Shown in pieces: positions 10,170-20,280 of a DNA stretch of 59,585 bases (positions are counted from its first letter, which is position 1; each line of letters starts with the position of its first letter). The notes under the pieces were generated by a model. The model was not told the DNA's origin. It worked only from the letters and a program-made list of their open reading frames with translations, and ran no database searches. The position numbers and the translations under genes are program-made. The stretch is from Teratosphaeria epicoccoides (Eukaryota > Ascomycota > Dothideomycetes > Mycosphaerellales > Teratosphaeriaceae). The stretch spans positions 1 through 59,585 of the forward strand of contig JADDMT010000155.1 of assembly GCA_021401465.1 (NCBI GenBank), in the 5' to 3' direction.

Positions 10170-10769
10170 CTATGTTTGGAAGAAGCTGACTTCAGCCCAA
10201 GCATGCCCTCCAAGACCCGTCCTCCCCTCTTCCAGCGCGTTTTGGAACCCCAGCACCAAGCCCTCATAAGCCCTCAACACCAGCTTCCCAACGCGAGCGC
10301 CTCTTCCTCGCGCGTGCGTGCCGCGGAGCACTACGTATCCCCTCACTTCTCCATCTCGACCATCTGGCAGCGAAAACTCCACATCATGTCTACTACTCAT
10401 ATTGACGACTACCACCATCCCCTGATCTCCTGTTTCTCCAAGCGGTGTCCTCAAAGAAGCAAAGACGTCTCCAGCGCCCGTCTCCACAGCTCTGAAAGTT
10501 CCATAACATAGCGTCTTCTCGTGCGCCTTCCGGAAACGCAACATCTGCCTCCAGAAGTACAGCACAGATTCATGATCTGCTTCCTGCTGTGCCACATTGC
10601 AGATCTCGAAGTCCTGGTTCAAGCCCTCCCACACTTTCTCGCCGTCTGTGAAACCCGCGAACGGTTCACAGCCATCCCAGTGCATCGGCGTGCGCGAATG
10701 GTCTCGGGCCTTTAGACGGATCTGCTCCGCGACACCCTCATCCACGGTCCTCAACTTGTTCGACGATCT
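10170..10769 (-). pseudogene. C-terminal fragment of a GH13 alpha-glucosidase/maltase
   Basis: The minus strand reads RTVDEG...RLKARDHSRTPMHWD, the conserved segment after the last strands of the GH13 barrel in fungal maltases and isomaltases. It continues with FAGFTDGEKVW, VLYFWRQMLRFRKAHEKTL (family: fixW.k.l.lRk.h..l), a beta-sandwich C domain and LVLRAYEGLVL near the end (family: LRPWEarvy). Only about 175 of the usual 570-600 residues remain; the catalytic barrel with its Asp/Glu nucleophile and acid is absent. There is no ATG; a stop lies just upstream (10770-10772). A different frame just upstream reads AQREFLKIVEQVEDRG, which may be leftover sequence across a frameshift. Relict, not an active enzyme. 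Confidence 0.75.
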
Positions 10770-11202
10770 TCAAGAATTCGCGCTGTGCAATTCTGCAGCT
10801 GGAGGAGGATGATTTCTACGCATATGCAGAAGTGTCAAGGTCAGAAAGCGGAGAGAAAGGCCATGCTGTATATACGCAGGAGATCGTGAGAGTCATGATT
10901 CGCTCTTGCCTCGTCGGCAGTAAATACTTATACACAGCTGAATCGATTGTCGAACGGCAAACCATTTCACGCCTGCACAATCAGCCATGACGTCGGGCTC
11001 GAAGAGACCTGCGATACTTACATGCACGCCTTCACGACCCACAAGTCGTTGTGGCTGCGCACTATTCCCAGGGCTAAGGGCTAGCCATTGGCTGCTCGCT
11101 CGGCCTGCTGTCATGGAACAAATACACAGTGACTCTGGTATCAGTACAAAAGCAACCCTGTGCCGATTGTTCACCATCGTCACCGCAAGTGCCTTCCGCC
11201 GA
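10770..11202. other. Intergenic region 3' of ENP2
   Basis: No frame with recognisable content; not RIPed. Any missing 5' part of the glucosidase is absent here, so that gene was lost by deletion rather than interrupted nearby. Confidence 0.45.
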
Positions 11203-13494
11203 TCAAATCTTCCGGAAAGTGTTTCCACTAGCACTCCTTCTTTCCTTCCCTCTGCTCCACCCGCCTTGATCAACTTTATTGTCGTTCTGCTTCTTCTTAC
11301 CCGATGACGGTATGAAGCTGACACTCTTCTCGCCGACCTCTTCAGCACGTCCACCGCTACTCTGTCTTTCTCGCGCCGGTAGTGATGAGGCGAGGTCACC
11401 AAAGCTCTTGTTCCGCCTCTCCTTCTGCTTCTTAAATGCTTGGCTGGACGATGACACTCGCATCGATGGCGGTCTGAACTTGTTCGATTTTCCAGCTCCA
11501 GGATGTTTGTAGTTTGCATTGCCAATTTGTTTGTTGTTGTCTTCAGCGTCAGGTCTATTGTGACCTCGCCGTGATTGCTGGCGTGCGCGCAGAGCTTCGA
11601 CTTCAGCTCTTTCGTCTTCGTTTTCCTCATCACTGCTCTCGTCCGAACCTTTTCGATCGGCCAGCTCATCTTCCTCAACAGCTGTAAGACCTCGTTTCCG
11701 CTCTTCACCATTCGTCCCGGCCGTGGGCTTCGTGGACGGATTGAGCAGGGCAAACTCTCGACTAGTCTCATCAATCTCGAAGTCCTCGTCCTCGAACAGT
11801 TTCCCAAATCGATTGTCTTCCAGCAATCTCTTTGGTCTGTCTGTGGCAGTCTCCTGGTCTATGTCAACATTCGCGTCACCACTACGAGCAGTTTTGCTTT
11901 CATCTCCGCCTTGTCGCAGAACTCTCTGCGCTTTCCGACGCTCATTGGCTTCCTCGCGCGCTGCCAATTTCTCAGCATACCTTCGGTTGACCTTGACTGC
12001 CACCTTTTTGCTGCCACGGATCCTGCTCTCGCGCTCTTTAGTGATGCGCTCCTGTATGGTTTTCTGTCGCTGTTCTTCCGCAATGTCCGGGTTGACCTGC
12101 AATCGTGCTTGTTCGTAAAGATTCTGCGCGACGAAGTAACCGTGCATGTATGGTCGGAGCATATTCGTTTGACCAATCAGCGGTTCCAGCTCCAGCTCCC
12201 TCAGCTGCTTCGTGTCTACAAATTTGTAATTGTCGTAGACCTCCCCAGCTGCCGACTTGCCTGCACCGAAGGCACTCGGGTCCTCGGCATCTTCCGCCAT
12301 TTCCTCGACCAGGTTGTCCAGGAAAGCGCACCATCGAGGTGCTAGTCCGAGTTGGGGGATGAAGAAAGCATGTTGTTGTCGCCCTTCGTTGGCGGTGAGC
12401 AGCATGCCCGAATCAGGAACCCATTCGACATGATTCAGATCTACTGCAGGCTCGACGGACGTCCAGTGGATGCCGGTTTGCGCATCCCAAAGTTTGATAG
12501 CTCTCTTGTCGGCACTCATAATCAAGTTCTCCGTGTCAGCAGACGATGAGCGATTGCCGGACGGCGTGAGGTACTTCAGGTTCTGGATCGGATAATCGTA
12601 TCCATGATCTTTCTTCAGCAGCGGCACCGGTGATCGCACGTCGTAGGTGTGTATTATGCCATTGCTGCTCCCGGTGGCAAAGTTGAGCCCAGACCGATGG
12701 AACTCTAGTGCTGTGATATCTGGCCTGAGGTCGGTTTCCGATTCTGACATCAACGACGTCGGCGGACGCAGCATGCTGACACGAGTCCGTGAGCGCGAAT
12801 CCCAGAATTCCACAGTGCCTAGGCTCGTTCCGAAAGCCATCAGACCGTGCGACTCCTCGGCGATGGCGGCACAGTTGACACTGCCTGTTCTGATTCCGCC
12901 CTGCAGAGCACCTCCGCCCAGAGAGGACATGTCATCGCCGCCTACATCGACCTCGTATGCCTTCATGAACCTCCCGGCTTCCAGATTCAGCCTGAACACC
13001 TCGCCATTGCCGTTCCCGTTCACGCCGACCGCCGGCAGCAGCGCTTCGGTACTTCGCTTGTTGAATTTCAGATCGCGCCCATATCTCGGGATTCGCGTGG
13101 TATAATGGAGGCCGCCAGGAGTGTGGAACTCGAGGAAGCGATCGGTCTGCAGGTGCAAGCTCTTAGTGTAGTCACTGCTCAACAACAGAAATGTCTGGTT
13201 GACGGTGTTTGTGTGTCGCGCATAGCTCAAGGACAGATGGGGCAGGTAATGTGTATGGATTTGGGGTTTGTATGTGCCGGTACTCATGACCCACTCGCCG
13301 TCCTCACTGACGCGGACACAGCAACTCGCCTCCTCGAACTCGAAGTCCTGCAGCAGCTCGACCCGACTCGCATACTCGGTGTCTTTCTTCAGACTCCGCT
13401 TCCGCTTGCGCGCGAGCCATTCAGGCAGCGGCCGGGCCGTCGATGCGCCGGCGATGGTGTACACCGGCACCGCGGACGCGTTCGACAGCTTCAT
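11203..13494 (-). CDS. ENP2: ENP2/NOL10, SSU-processome WD40 protein
   Basis: An essential nucleolar factor for 18S rRNA processing and 40S assembly. The 763-residue intronless frame starts MKLSNASAVPVYTIAG and PLPEWLARKRKRSLKKD, the family N-terminus. The WD40 propeller runs to about residue 390, with blades such as AFGTSLGTVEFWDSR (220-234), FATGSSNGIIHTYDVR (272-287) and IMSADKRAIKLWD (325-337). A basic helical region (465-530) follows. Then comes the NUC153 motif DNRFGKLFEDEDFEID (560-575), a charged tail, FRPPSMRVSSSSQAFKK and SVSFIPSSGKKKQ. Length fits the family (yeast and human about 690-710) with a slightly longer tail. It shares a 447-bp divergent promoter with MED13. Confidence 0.96.
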   Translation of the reverse strand: MKLSNASAVPVYTIAGASTARPLPEWLARKRKRSLKKDTEYASRVELLQDFEFEEASCCVRVSEDGEWVMSTGTYKPQIHTHYLPHLSLSYARHTNTVNQTFLLLSSDYTKSLHLQTDRFLEFHTPGGLHYTTRIPRYGRDLKFNKRSTEALLPAVGVNGNGNGEVFRLNLEAGRFMKAYEVDVGGDDMSSLGGGALQGGIRTGSVNCAAIAEESHGLMAFGTSLGTVEFWDSRSRTRVSMLRPPTSLMSESETDLRPDITALEFHRSGLNFATGSSNGIIHTYDVRSPVPLLKKDHGYDYPIQNLKYLTPSGNRSSSADTENLIMSADKRAIKLWDAQTGIHWTSVEPAVDLNHVEWVPDSGMLLTANEGRQQHAFFIPQLGLAPRWCAFLDNLVEEMAEDAEDPSAFGAGKSAAGEVYDNYKFVDTKQLRELELEPLIGQTNMLRPYMHGYFVAQNLYEQARLQVNPDIAEEQRQKTIQERITKERESRIRGSKKVAVKVNRRYAEKLAAREEANERRKAQRVLRQGGDESKTARSGDANVDIDQETATDRPKRLLEDNRFGKLFEDEDFEIDETSREFALLNPSTKPTAGTNGEERKRGLTAVEEDELADRKGSDESSDEENEDERAEVEALRARQQSRRGHNRPDAEDNNKQIGNANYKHPGAGKSNKFRPPSMRVSSSSQAFKKQKERRNKSFGDLASSLPARERQSSGGRAEEVGEKSVSFIPSSGKKKQNDNKVDQGGWSRGKERRSASGNTFRKI

Positions 13495-13941
13495 GTCTGG
13501 TGGGTGGGGGGGAGGGGGGAGCGGAGGGGGGAGGGAAGGAGCGCGCGGAAGTGTGCGACAGCAGGCACACGGGTCGCACTTGCCACTTGCCTCGGACTGA
13601 CTTTTCAGAAGAGATCGGCAGGTACGTCCGGCGTCGAGTGTGGCGACGGGAAGCTAAGATAAGGCTTCGACCGGGCCGAGACGGGTGGCTGAGGAGACAA
13701 GTTGCAAGCGACTGTGAGGTGGGACTTGCTGCTGCAGAGAGCGAACCAATGTCACTATATATCTAATTGATGCTGTTGTTATATGTGTTGACCTTCTCAC
13801 ACCTTTCAATTCACGCTCAGTAACCCCCAAACTTGAGCGCCCATGTGCTGCCATCACCCACATGATTTTGCACCAAAGCAGCACGGCTATCATAGAAACG
13901 TCCCATGACGCGCAATCGAGCGCAAGGGCTGCCAACAGAAC
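13495..13941. promoter_or_regulatory. Divergent promoter region between ENP2 and MED13
   Basis: The two start codons face away from each other across 447 bp. Next to ENP2 is a G-rich run (13500-13545, GGGGGGAGGGGGGAGCGG-like). An AT-rich patch (TATATATCTAATTGATG-like) lies near 13755-13775. No other gene fits here. Confidence 0.5.
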
Positions 13942-16900
13942 ATGGACTCGCTCACACACTGCAAGACGAATGTGCAGATCTGCGAAAACGTAGATGACAC
14001 CCCGTACTCAGTGTGGCAGGCGCAAGACCACCACTTGGAGGGCGGCAGGCTTCAGCAGCTCACCGCACGACTCAGAGCATCGGGAGCGCTGTGTGCAATA
14101 GTCGAGAGCGAATTATGGGTGTTTGGGAGTGTGGACGAGGAGGCGAAAGCAGCGCTGCATGGGCTCAGCGTGCACGCCGAGCATGTCGACGAGGGCGAGC
14201 TTGATACGGAAGTTGGTGAAGCGGCGGATGGGAGGCAGGCGCGAGAGATCCTTCTAGACGCCATTCAGGCCTCTGTATCATTCAGACTTGCCCATTCGTT
14301 CGGCGTTCTTCGTGTCGGGCCGTGGACGTGGCTGTGCGCGAACGGCGGTGAGGAGCACGGGGAAGGAGCGATTCTGCTCCAGCTCCACATCAAGACGAGT
14401 GAGAGCGGAAGCTTGTATGCTATGACGACCGTGGAGGAGACCGGCCTCACCGCCATTTCCCCGGCGTCGGCACGCGAGCCGATAGCGGTCAGGCTGGCTC
14501 CGAGCGGCGTGTCGGCAACCACGCTGCCAGATGGCCAGGGAGTCGCTGCAGCCATGTCGGGAGATGCGTGGAAAGCCATGGTGACTGCACATCTCGCGGT
14601 GGAAGGAATAGAGGTGGACACTGATGATGTGGTCTGGCTGCCTGTCTGTCGTGGATCGGGCGACGACGTGATTACAAACTTCGTCTGGCCAGCTCAGTTA
14701 TGTCTCGTATCACGAACGATGGCTGGGCAACACGACGCAGCTGCAGATAGAGACTCGCACTGGAAGTCTTTGTTTGCCCCACCTGAGCACAGGCACGGTT
14801 TCAAGCACCCGCTCACCTTCGCCGAAGAGTGGTTCAGCGGCAAAGACGAGAGAGAGAAGGCGCTGATCACCACCTCGGCACCGATGATCGACTCTGGTCT
14901 TGGCCTCGACAGTACTGCGATGACTACGAATGGAGGGGACGTGGAGGGCGTGATTGCAACATCACCGTTCATTCAGCGGGTAGCAGATCAGCAGAACGCC
15001 ATGGCTGGGATATACCCAACTCCAGAAGACAATCTCATCCCGCCCAACCCATCGCAGCAGCTGCATCCGCAGCAACAGCAAGCCGACAATGCATCCTCAT
15101 CCGTCCCGCCGGACAACAATGGCGTCGGAGCTGACGCGATGCATGCCGGCGACACACAGGACGCCCCCCGAAACACTTCTTCTTCCGACGGGCCTGCATT
15201 TCAGCCTATGCACGACGATTTGTTCGACGACATGGTCAATGATATGGACTTCGGTAGCGGCGAGGTTGGTGATGCCGATTTCGATTTCTTCAATGAAGAT
15301 GTCGAGGCGACGCCGGGGAAGGCGATCGAAGATGTGCCAGTGGTGGATGATGTGCCTGCGACAGAGGAAGCTGCAAACAGGCCACAGCAAGTCTTCAATG
15401 CACCCAACGAAGTTGACCAGTCCAGTGCACATTCTGAGGTCGAGCCTCTTGTTAAATTGGAGGGAATCGTCGCTGGTCAGCCGGTGAGCCTCGAATGCGG
15501 AACCTCGGTGGATTCGCATAGTGCTGCTGCCGTTCCGCAAGAGGCACCTTCAAACCAGCTTTCTCCGGCGCCCGACAAGCCACTGAGTCCGTTCGGCATC
15601 AAAGAGCGCCTTCTACCTCCTCCTATCCCGGCGAGCGCCAGATCTGCGGCGAAGAATAGCACAAGCCGCGGTACCAGACCGCCCAGCGCCTTCGATCCAG
15701 TCATATTCAGAGAGGGCCTCGACCTCACCAGTAGGTATGTACACACACTCGAGAACGAGGCTCAGGCCGATCGTCGCCCGAGTGCCAGCTATGATATCAG
15801 CTTGCCACCGAAGAGGAAAAAGCTCAAGCCGAAAGTGCGAATTGATGACCCAATGTCGGATGTTAGCGAGAGTGAAGAAGATTCTTTCACAAGCGTGACG
15901 AGTGTAAGCGAGGAGGAGCCGATTGACAATCTGCCGTGGAACCCTCACAAACGCAAGCGAATCGATGCCAATGACCCCACCCTCAATGACCTCTCATGGC
16001 CGCAGGAGGAAGCCGAGGCACCCCCTCAAGATGCCACTGATGGAGAGATAGCTCATATGCTGGAGCCACTCTTGCGTGGCAGAACTGTCGCTGCAGCTTC
16101 TACTGAGAACGGAGTATCGATCGCGCAAGAACCACACTCTAACACCATGCTGAGTAACGCGGCCAGCGAGTTCAAATCCGAAGTACCTGTTGCGCAAGAT
16201 ATTGCGGAGCTTTCGAAATTGGATCTGATCTACCTTGCTCAGCTCGTGAGTGAGCAAGCCATCAGTTGTCTTCCAGGTATAGATCAGGATCTAGACATAA
16301 GGATGGCTCGGGCTGATGACGGACTGTCTGCAATAAGTACCGCTTTTCAACGACTCACCGGGCAATTGCTGAGTACGGTTGTGCCGAATATCACGGTTTG
16401 CGACATCTCCAATCTTGCTTTGGTCCGCGACTCCCAGTCTGCTCGCACGCCATCTGCTCAACCAGCCCGACCCGGTGTCCCAAGGCACCCACCTCAGCGA
16501 AGCGAGGCCGCTGCGAACGGGCCGGATCTTGTCTCCATTGCTCCACCATATGTTCGCGTTCAACGTGGTCATGATACATATGAGATGCTGCCTCCCGCCC
16601 TTGAGTTCTGGGAGACACTCAGCTTTGCTCCATGCAACGGGCCCAAGAACATCCGTGCCTTCTGTGTTTTCCCTGACAACGAGGACGTTCAGAGGCTGAT
16701 GGATACGTTCATACATGAGCTCTCAGGCGCGTACGAAAGCTGCAAACTCGGGTCTCATGTGCATATCCGAAACGTGATAGACGACAATGAGCTGGACGAC
16801 TTCGAGGATGGATTGGCTCCTGTTAAATTGGATGAAGGGATCCGTGTGACCCTCGAGGCTGCGCTCAAAGCTTATCAAACCACTTGCGTGGAGCTCGGCA

Positions 16901-18246
16901 CGTTCTTGGCCAACATCGGCCACCTCGAAGCTGAACGCGATCGCACAATCGTGATTTACATTTTAGACGTGTTTCCTCGACAGCCCAGGATCTTGCATCA
17001 TCTGAGTGCGTGCTTCTGGCTGCTCTACAAAGCTTACCGAGAGAACCTTCCGAAAAGTGCAAGGAACGCGCCGAAATGCGACATCGTGCTCCAAATCCTA
17101 CCAGTTGGCCTTGTAGCCTCGGCAGATACGCTGATCTGTCTCGACAGCAAGCAATTTGGTGCGCTAGCGAAAGAGGTGTACGATCGCTGCCCGCCTGCAC
17201 CCATGAGCGGTCTGGACCTGAACTCTTCGTTGCCAAACTATGCAGCACCATTCGTCGAGTTGGCCGCGCCACCACCAAAAAGAATCGGATTCCAGCTGAG
17301 TGCTGAGCCGCCAAGTGATCTACTTCACGAAGCTTCGAGTCTGCACGTAGCGCACGTGCCGAGCAAGGACGGGACATGGCTCACAGTGAGCTGGGTGGAC
17401 AACACGGGCCGATATGCCTCAACCTCTTCTTTCTGCCTCCGCGGCCGGACGGTCGCAGATGTGTTCGAGGAGGTCTGGGACCGCACGCGTGATATCATGG
17501 CTGCGAGGGATGTCAGTTGGCGAGTCATCATCGTAACTACTGGCGCAGTCGGTGAAAGTATTAAAGCATGTTGGAGGAAGACTGTCGAAAACCCGAGGAA
17601 GCAACCATACTCTGTCACTCTACTGACTGCTGATCTGAACCCGAAGCTCACACTCAGCATTTCTTTGCCCTCGGCAGCTTCAGAAGACCAAACAGCGACC
17701 GCCGGCTCCTTTCTGACACCGGTGTCCACCCCATCAGCGCAAAACATGACAACAGTCTCCCCTGACGCCAGCGCGCACAACAGTAACGCTCCAACCACTC
17801 CGGCGCCCTCTGACCCCTTCGCCACCGTCACCGCAGTCCTCGACTCCGATCCCGACGCCCATCTCGTCGATCTCACTGATGAAAGCCTCGGTGTCCTTTT
17901 CAATCAGTCCTACACGGCCGCCACAGCTTCTTCGCACGACACCCTCGCAAGCGGTGCGCTGTACAAGCGCGGAGATGCAGGCACGGGGTCTCTGGACGGC
18001 ATGCGGTTGGACTTGCTGTGGACTGTGCAGGTGAGGCCGAATGGCACGGTCGATGAAGGTGGGGCGAGGCAGGCGGAGATGACTTTGCGGGAGGTGATGA
18101 GGGCTTACAGGGCGTTGAGTGTGCTTACTAGGGCCAAGGGCCTGCAAGGGAGGGGCGTCACTGGATGGCAGGGCTGGGGCACGGCGCCTCTGCATCTCGT
18201 AAGTGCCATTGTGGGTGCTCGGGCTTTGGAAGGGTTTCTAGGGTGA
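13942..18246 (+). CDS. SSN2: Mediator subunit MED13 (SSN2/SRB9), kinase module
   Basis: MED13 links the Cdk8 kinase module to core Mediator and mostly represses RNA polymerase II transcription. The frame is 1434 residues without introns. The N-terminal domain (1-360) includes the family-typical VWQAQDHHLEGG and CAIVESELWVF blocks. Next come a Q-rich linker (QQLHPQQQQ, about 370), the acidic MED13 hallmark around 424-455 (DDLFDDMVNDMDFG...DADFDFFNED), and a basic NLS-like PPKRKKLKPKVR near 622. The PIWI-like C-terminal half begins near 890 (GPKNIRAFCVFP, then SCKLGSHVHI) and closes with HLVSAIVGARALEGFLG. Length and order match fungal MED13. A shadow frame on the opposite strand was ignored. 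Confidence 0.95.
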   Translation: MDSLTHCKTNVQICENVDDTPYSVWQAQDHHLEGGRLQQLTARLRASGALCAIVESELWVFGSVDEEAKAALHGLSVHAEHVDEGELDTEVGEAADGRQAREILLDAIQASVSFRLAHSFGVLRVGPWTWLCANGGEEHGEGAILLQLHIKTSESGSLYAMTTVEETGLTAISPASAREPIAVRLAPSGVSATTLPDGQGVAAAMSGDAWKAMVTAHLAVEGIEVDTDDVVWLPVCRGSGDDVITNFVWPAQLCLVSRTMAGQHDAAADRDSHWKSLFAPPEHRHGFKHPLTFAEEWFSGKDEREKALITTSAPMIDSGLGLDSTAMTTNGGDVEGVIATSPFIQRVADQQNAMAGIYPTPEDNLIPPNPSQQLHPQQQQADNASSSVPPDNNGVGADAMHAGDTQDAPRNTSSSDGPAFQPMHDDLFDDMVNDMDFGSGEVGDADFDFFNEDVEATPGKAIEDVPVVDDVPATEEAANRPQQVFNAPNEVDQSSAHSEVEPLVKLEGIVAGQPVSLECGTSVDSHSAAAVPQEAPSNQLSPAPDKPLSPFGIKERLLPPPIPASARSAAKNSTSRGTRPPSAFDPVIFREGLDLTSRYVHTLENEAQADRRPSASYDISLPPKRKKLKPKVRIDDPMSDVSESEEDSFTSVTSVSEEEPIDNLPWNPHKRKRIDANDPTLNDLSWPQEEAEAPPQDATDGEIAHMLEPLLRGRTVAAASTENGVSIAQEPHSNTMLSNAASEFKSEVPVAQDIAELSKLDLIYLAQLVSEQAISCLPGIDQDLDIRMARADDGLSAISTAFQRLTGQLLSTVVPNITVCDISNLALVRDSQSARTPSAQPARPGVPRHPPQRSEAAANGPDLVSIAPPYVRVQRGHDTYEMLPPALEFWETLSFAPCNGPKNIRAFCVFPDNEDVQRLMDTFIHELSGAYESCKLGSHVHIRNVIDDNELDDFEDGLAPVKLDEGIRVTLEAALKAYQTTCVELGTFLANIGHLEAERDRTIVIYILDVFPRQPRILHHLSACFWLLYKAYRENLPKSARNAPKCDIVLQILPVGLVASADTLICLDSKQFGALAKEVYDRCPPAPMSGLDLNSSLPNYAAPFVELAAPPPKRIGFQLSAEPPSDLLHEASSLHVAHVPSKDGTWLTVSWVDNTGRYASTSSFCLRGRTVADVFEEVWDRTRDIMAARDVSWRVIIVTTGAVGESIKACWRKTVENPRKQPYSVTLLTADLNPKLTLSISLPSAASEDQTATAGSFLTPVSTPSAQNMTTVSPDASAHNSNAPTTPAPSDPFATVTAVLDSDPDAHLVDLTDESLGVLFNQSYTAATASSHDTLASGALYKRGDAGTGSLDGMRLDLLWTVQVRPNGTVDEGGARQAEMTLREVMRAYRALSVLTRAKGLQGRGVTGWQGWGTAPLHLVSAIVGARALEGFLG

Positions 18247-18729
18247 GGCGCAGAAGTCATAATGTGAACTTTGAGTTTCTCATGATCGTTTTCGGACCCC
18301 CGCGTGTAGTTGGGGTCTTCTGGCTCATGTGAGGTGGAATTCGGAATTTCACTCGACAACTCCGACTCTGGGAATGGGCTTCTCGTGAAGTCGGGCTGTG
18401 TGGGCCCCTGTGGGTTAGGGACTTGAAGTTCACTCATCGAGGCGGACTATTGTCCAATGTGAACTTTGCATCCAGCACAATGCCCGTGAGCGTTGGGTCT
18501 ATTGTCCAAGGTGGAAAAGTGCCTTGGAGCACAATGGGCAACAGCGCTGGCGGACCATCTGTTGTCTTCTCCGTGGAAGATAAAATAATTTCGATTGTTT
18601 GTCCAAACTTCTTCCATTTCTACATCCGACTTCGTACATTCCTTCTCGCTGACTTTTGACACACAAACAATCATTCAATCATCGCCATCAGACGCTCGAC
18701 ATCAAGCACCACCAGCGGCAGAAGTCAGC
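18247..18729. other. Intergenic between MED13 and the Pro/Ala-repeat gene
   Basis: Contains two copies of CTATTGTCCAA (about 18448 and 18500) and an imperfect inverted repeat, ATTGTCCAAGG...CCTTGGAGCACAAT, at about 18502-18533. These lie in the probable promoter of the downstream gene. Function unknown. Confidence 0.4.
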
Positions 18730-20280
18730 ATGACCATGGCCAAAGTCATCCTTATCATCATCGGTCACCTCGTCGCATTCACCGTCATCGTCTTCCTGAC
18801 TTTGACGTCCTTCTATCTCCTCTCCCTCAGCATCAACGGCCCCACGTACCCACACCACAAGGTGGCATCATCACCACAGCCGTCAATCCTCCTTCCTAGG
18901 CATCACTCCGCTGACGGGTCACAGGGCGCTGGTCGCCCCGTGATCCGTCACGAGTTCGGCTGGGAGAAGAGGTACCGTCAGCGCCTGGCTGCGCGCGCCC
19001 TTCAACGACAGGAGATGGCCCTCGAGGCATCAGCCGCGGCTGCACGTCTCCGTCAACATCAGCCACTCTCGCTCCTCCGCCCTGCCGCCGTCACCTTCGC
19101 CCGCGCTACCGTCACCATCAGCGCCATCAAGGCTACGCCGCGACCCGCCGTCACGACTCCCGCTCCTGCCGCCGTCACCATCACCACCACCACCGGCTCC
19201 TCTGGCAAGGGCGCCTTGCTGCCTCGCGGCTTCGCCATCTGTCAAGTCCGGCACGCAGAAATTGACACCCAGCGTCGTGACAACGCGCTGTGGCTGTCAC
19301 GCGGCTTCTTCGTGTTAGTTCGCGACGCTGGCAGCTGTCAGCGTTGCGGGTACAACGGCGTGACTGCTGCTCCTGAGTCCGGGCCGCAAGGTCCTGCTCT
19401 GCAGGTAGCTGTCAACCAGCCTGCAGCCGTCAAGTCGGTGATCGGCGAGCCAGCAGCGGTGAGGCAGCCGTCACCGGTCAGCAAGCCTCCCATCACCATC
19501 ACGCAGCCGTCGCCGCCGCCTGCTCCCACCGCCCAGCAGCCAGCACCAGTACCAGCGCAAGCCCGAGCACTAGCGCCAGCACCATCACCATCACCAGCGC
19601 CAGCACCATCACCAGCACCAGCGCCAGCACCATCACCAGCACCAGCATCAGCACTGACACTGGCACCAGCACCAACGGCACCAGCATTAGCACCGGCGCC
19701 AGCACCAGCGGCACCAGCACCAGCCACGACCGTGCCAGCGCCAGCCCAAACCCCCGAGGCGCTCTCCGGCCTCGCCACAGCAGACAAGTGGCAGAAAAAC
19801 CACCTGATCTCGCTGATGAACGACGGCAACGACTTCAAGGCCAAGTCTCTGGTCAAGACTTGGGCCCAGCGCTGGCACGAGCGCAGCCAGGGCGTCTGGC
19901 AGAGCGAGGGCGACGCCGAGACCAACGGCACCATCTGGCTGGGTCGCCTGGCGCTCGACGACGAGGCCGTCCAGCTCCTCACCACCTCGGCCAAGGAGGC
20001 CAAGTCCACCGCTCAGTGGCTTGGGCACGCCACGGCGGATTTGGAGGTGAGCGAGCTGGAGGTGCTGGGGTGGCAGGTGTGGCAGACCGAGCATCACCTG
20101 CGACTCGGCTTTGACCACTTGTCAAGGCTGGGTGGGGCTGAGCCGGTGCAGCACGCTGCGTTGAAGGAGGCGAAGGAGTGGTTTGGGGCGTTGAGGGGGG
20201 CGGTGAAGAAGGCCCTCGGGGCGAACTTCCAGGAGGTGAAGGAGCGGTGGGCGAGGCGGGTGGAGAGCGGTGACGGGTGA
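18730..20280 (+). CDS. Hypothetical membrane-anchored Pro/Ala-repeat protein
   Basis: I do not recognise this protein. The open frame runs from 18595, but I place the start at the ATG of 18730 because it puts MTMAKVILIIIGHLVAF, a 28-residue hydrophobic helix, at the N-terminus; the preceding 45 residues look untranslated. It would be 516 residues: one membrane helix (6-33), a basic region, a Pro/Thr/Ala-rich stretch, a Pro-Ala-Ser repeat (about 270-340, PAPAPSPAPA units), then a compact Trp-rich helical domain (345-516) with KSLVKTWAQRWHERS and VLGWQVWQTEHHLRLGF. The layout suggests a stalk holding a folded C-terminal domain away from a membrane (inference). An unrecognised intron in the middle (19030-19400) is possible. 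Confidence 0.6.
   Translation: MTMAKVILIIIGHLVAFTVIVFLTLTSFYLLSLSINGPTYPHHKVASSPQPSILLPRHHSADGSQGAGRPVIRHEFGWEKRYRQRLAARALQRQEMALEASAAAARLRQHQPLSLLRPAAVTFARATVTISAIKATPRPAVTTPAPAAVTITTTTGSSGKGALLPRGFAICQVRHAEIDTQRRDNALWLSRGFFVLVRDAGSCQRCGYNGVTAAPESGPQGPALQVAVNQPAAVKSVIGEPAAVRQPSPVSKPPITITQPSPPPAPTAQQPAPVPAQARALAPAPSPSPAPAPSPAPAPAPSPAPASALTLAPAPTAPALAPAPAPAAPAPATTVPAPAQTPEALSGLATADKWQKNHLISLMNDGNDFKAKSLVKTWAQRWHERSQGVWQSEGDAETNGTIWLGRLALDDEAVQLLTTSAKEAKSTAQWLGHATADLEVSELEVLGWQVWQTEHHLRLGFDHLSRLGGAEPVQHAALKEAKEWFGALRGAVKKALGANFQEVKERWARRVESGDG

Noticed and set aside
10893..11807. 304-codon minus-strand frame beside ENP2
   Set aside because: It overlaps ENP2's C-terminus in another frame, has no domain, and is Arg/Ser/Thr-rich as expected of a shadow.
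11575..12345. 256-codon plus-strand frame within ENP2 (and 12847-13662)
   Set aside because: Antisense shadows of the conserved ENP2 WD40 and helical regions; no independent features.
19338..20009. Long minus-strand frames (also 19687-20118) across the Pro/Ala gene
   Set aside because: They are Gly/Ala/Val-repeat mirrors of the GC-rich Pro/Ala repeat; the plus-strand frame has a better start, a membrane helix and a well-formed C-domain.
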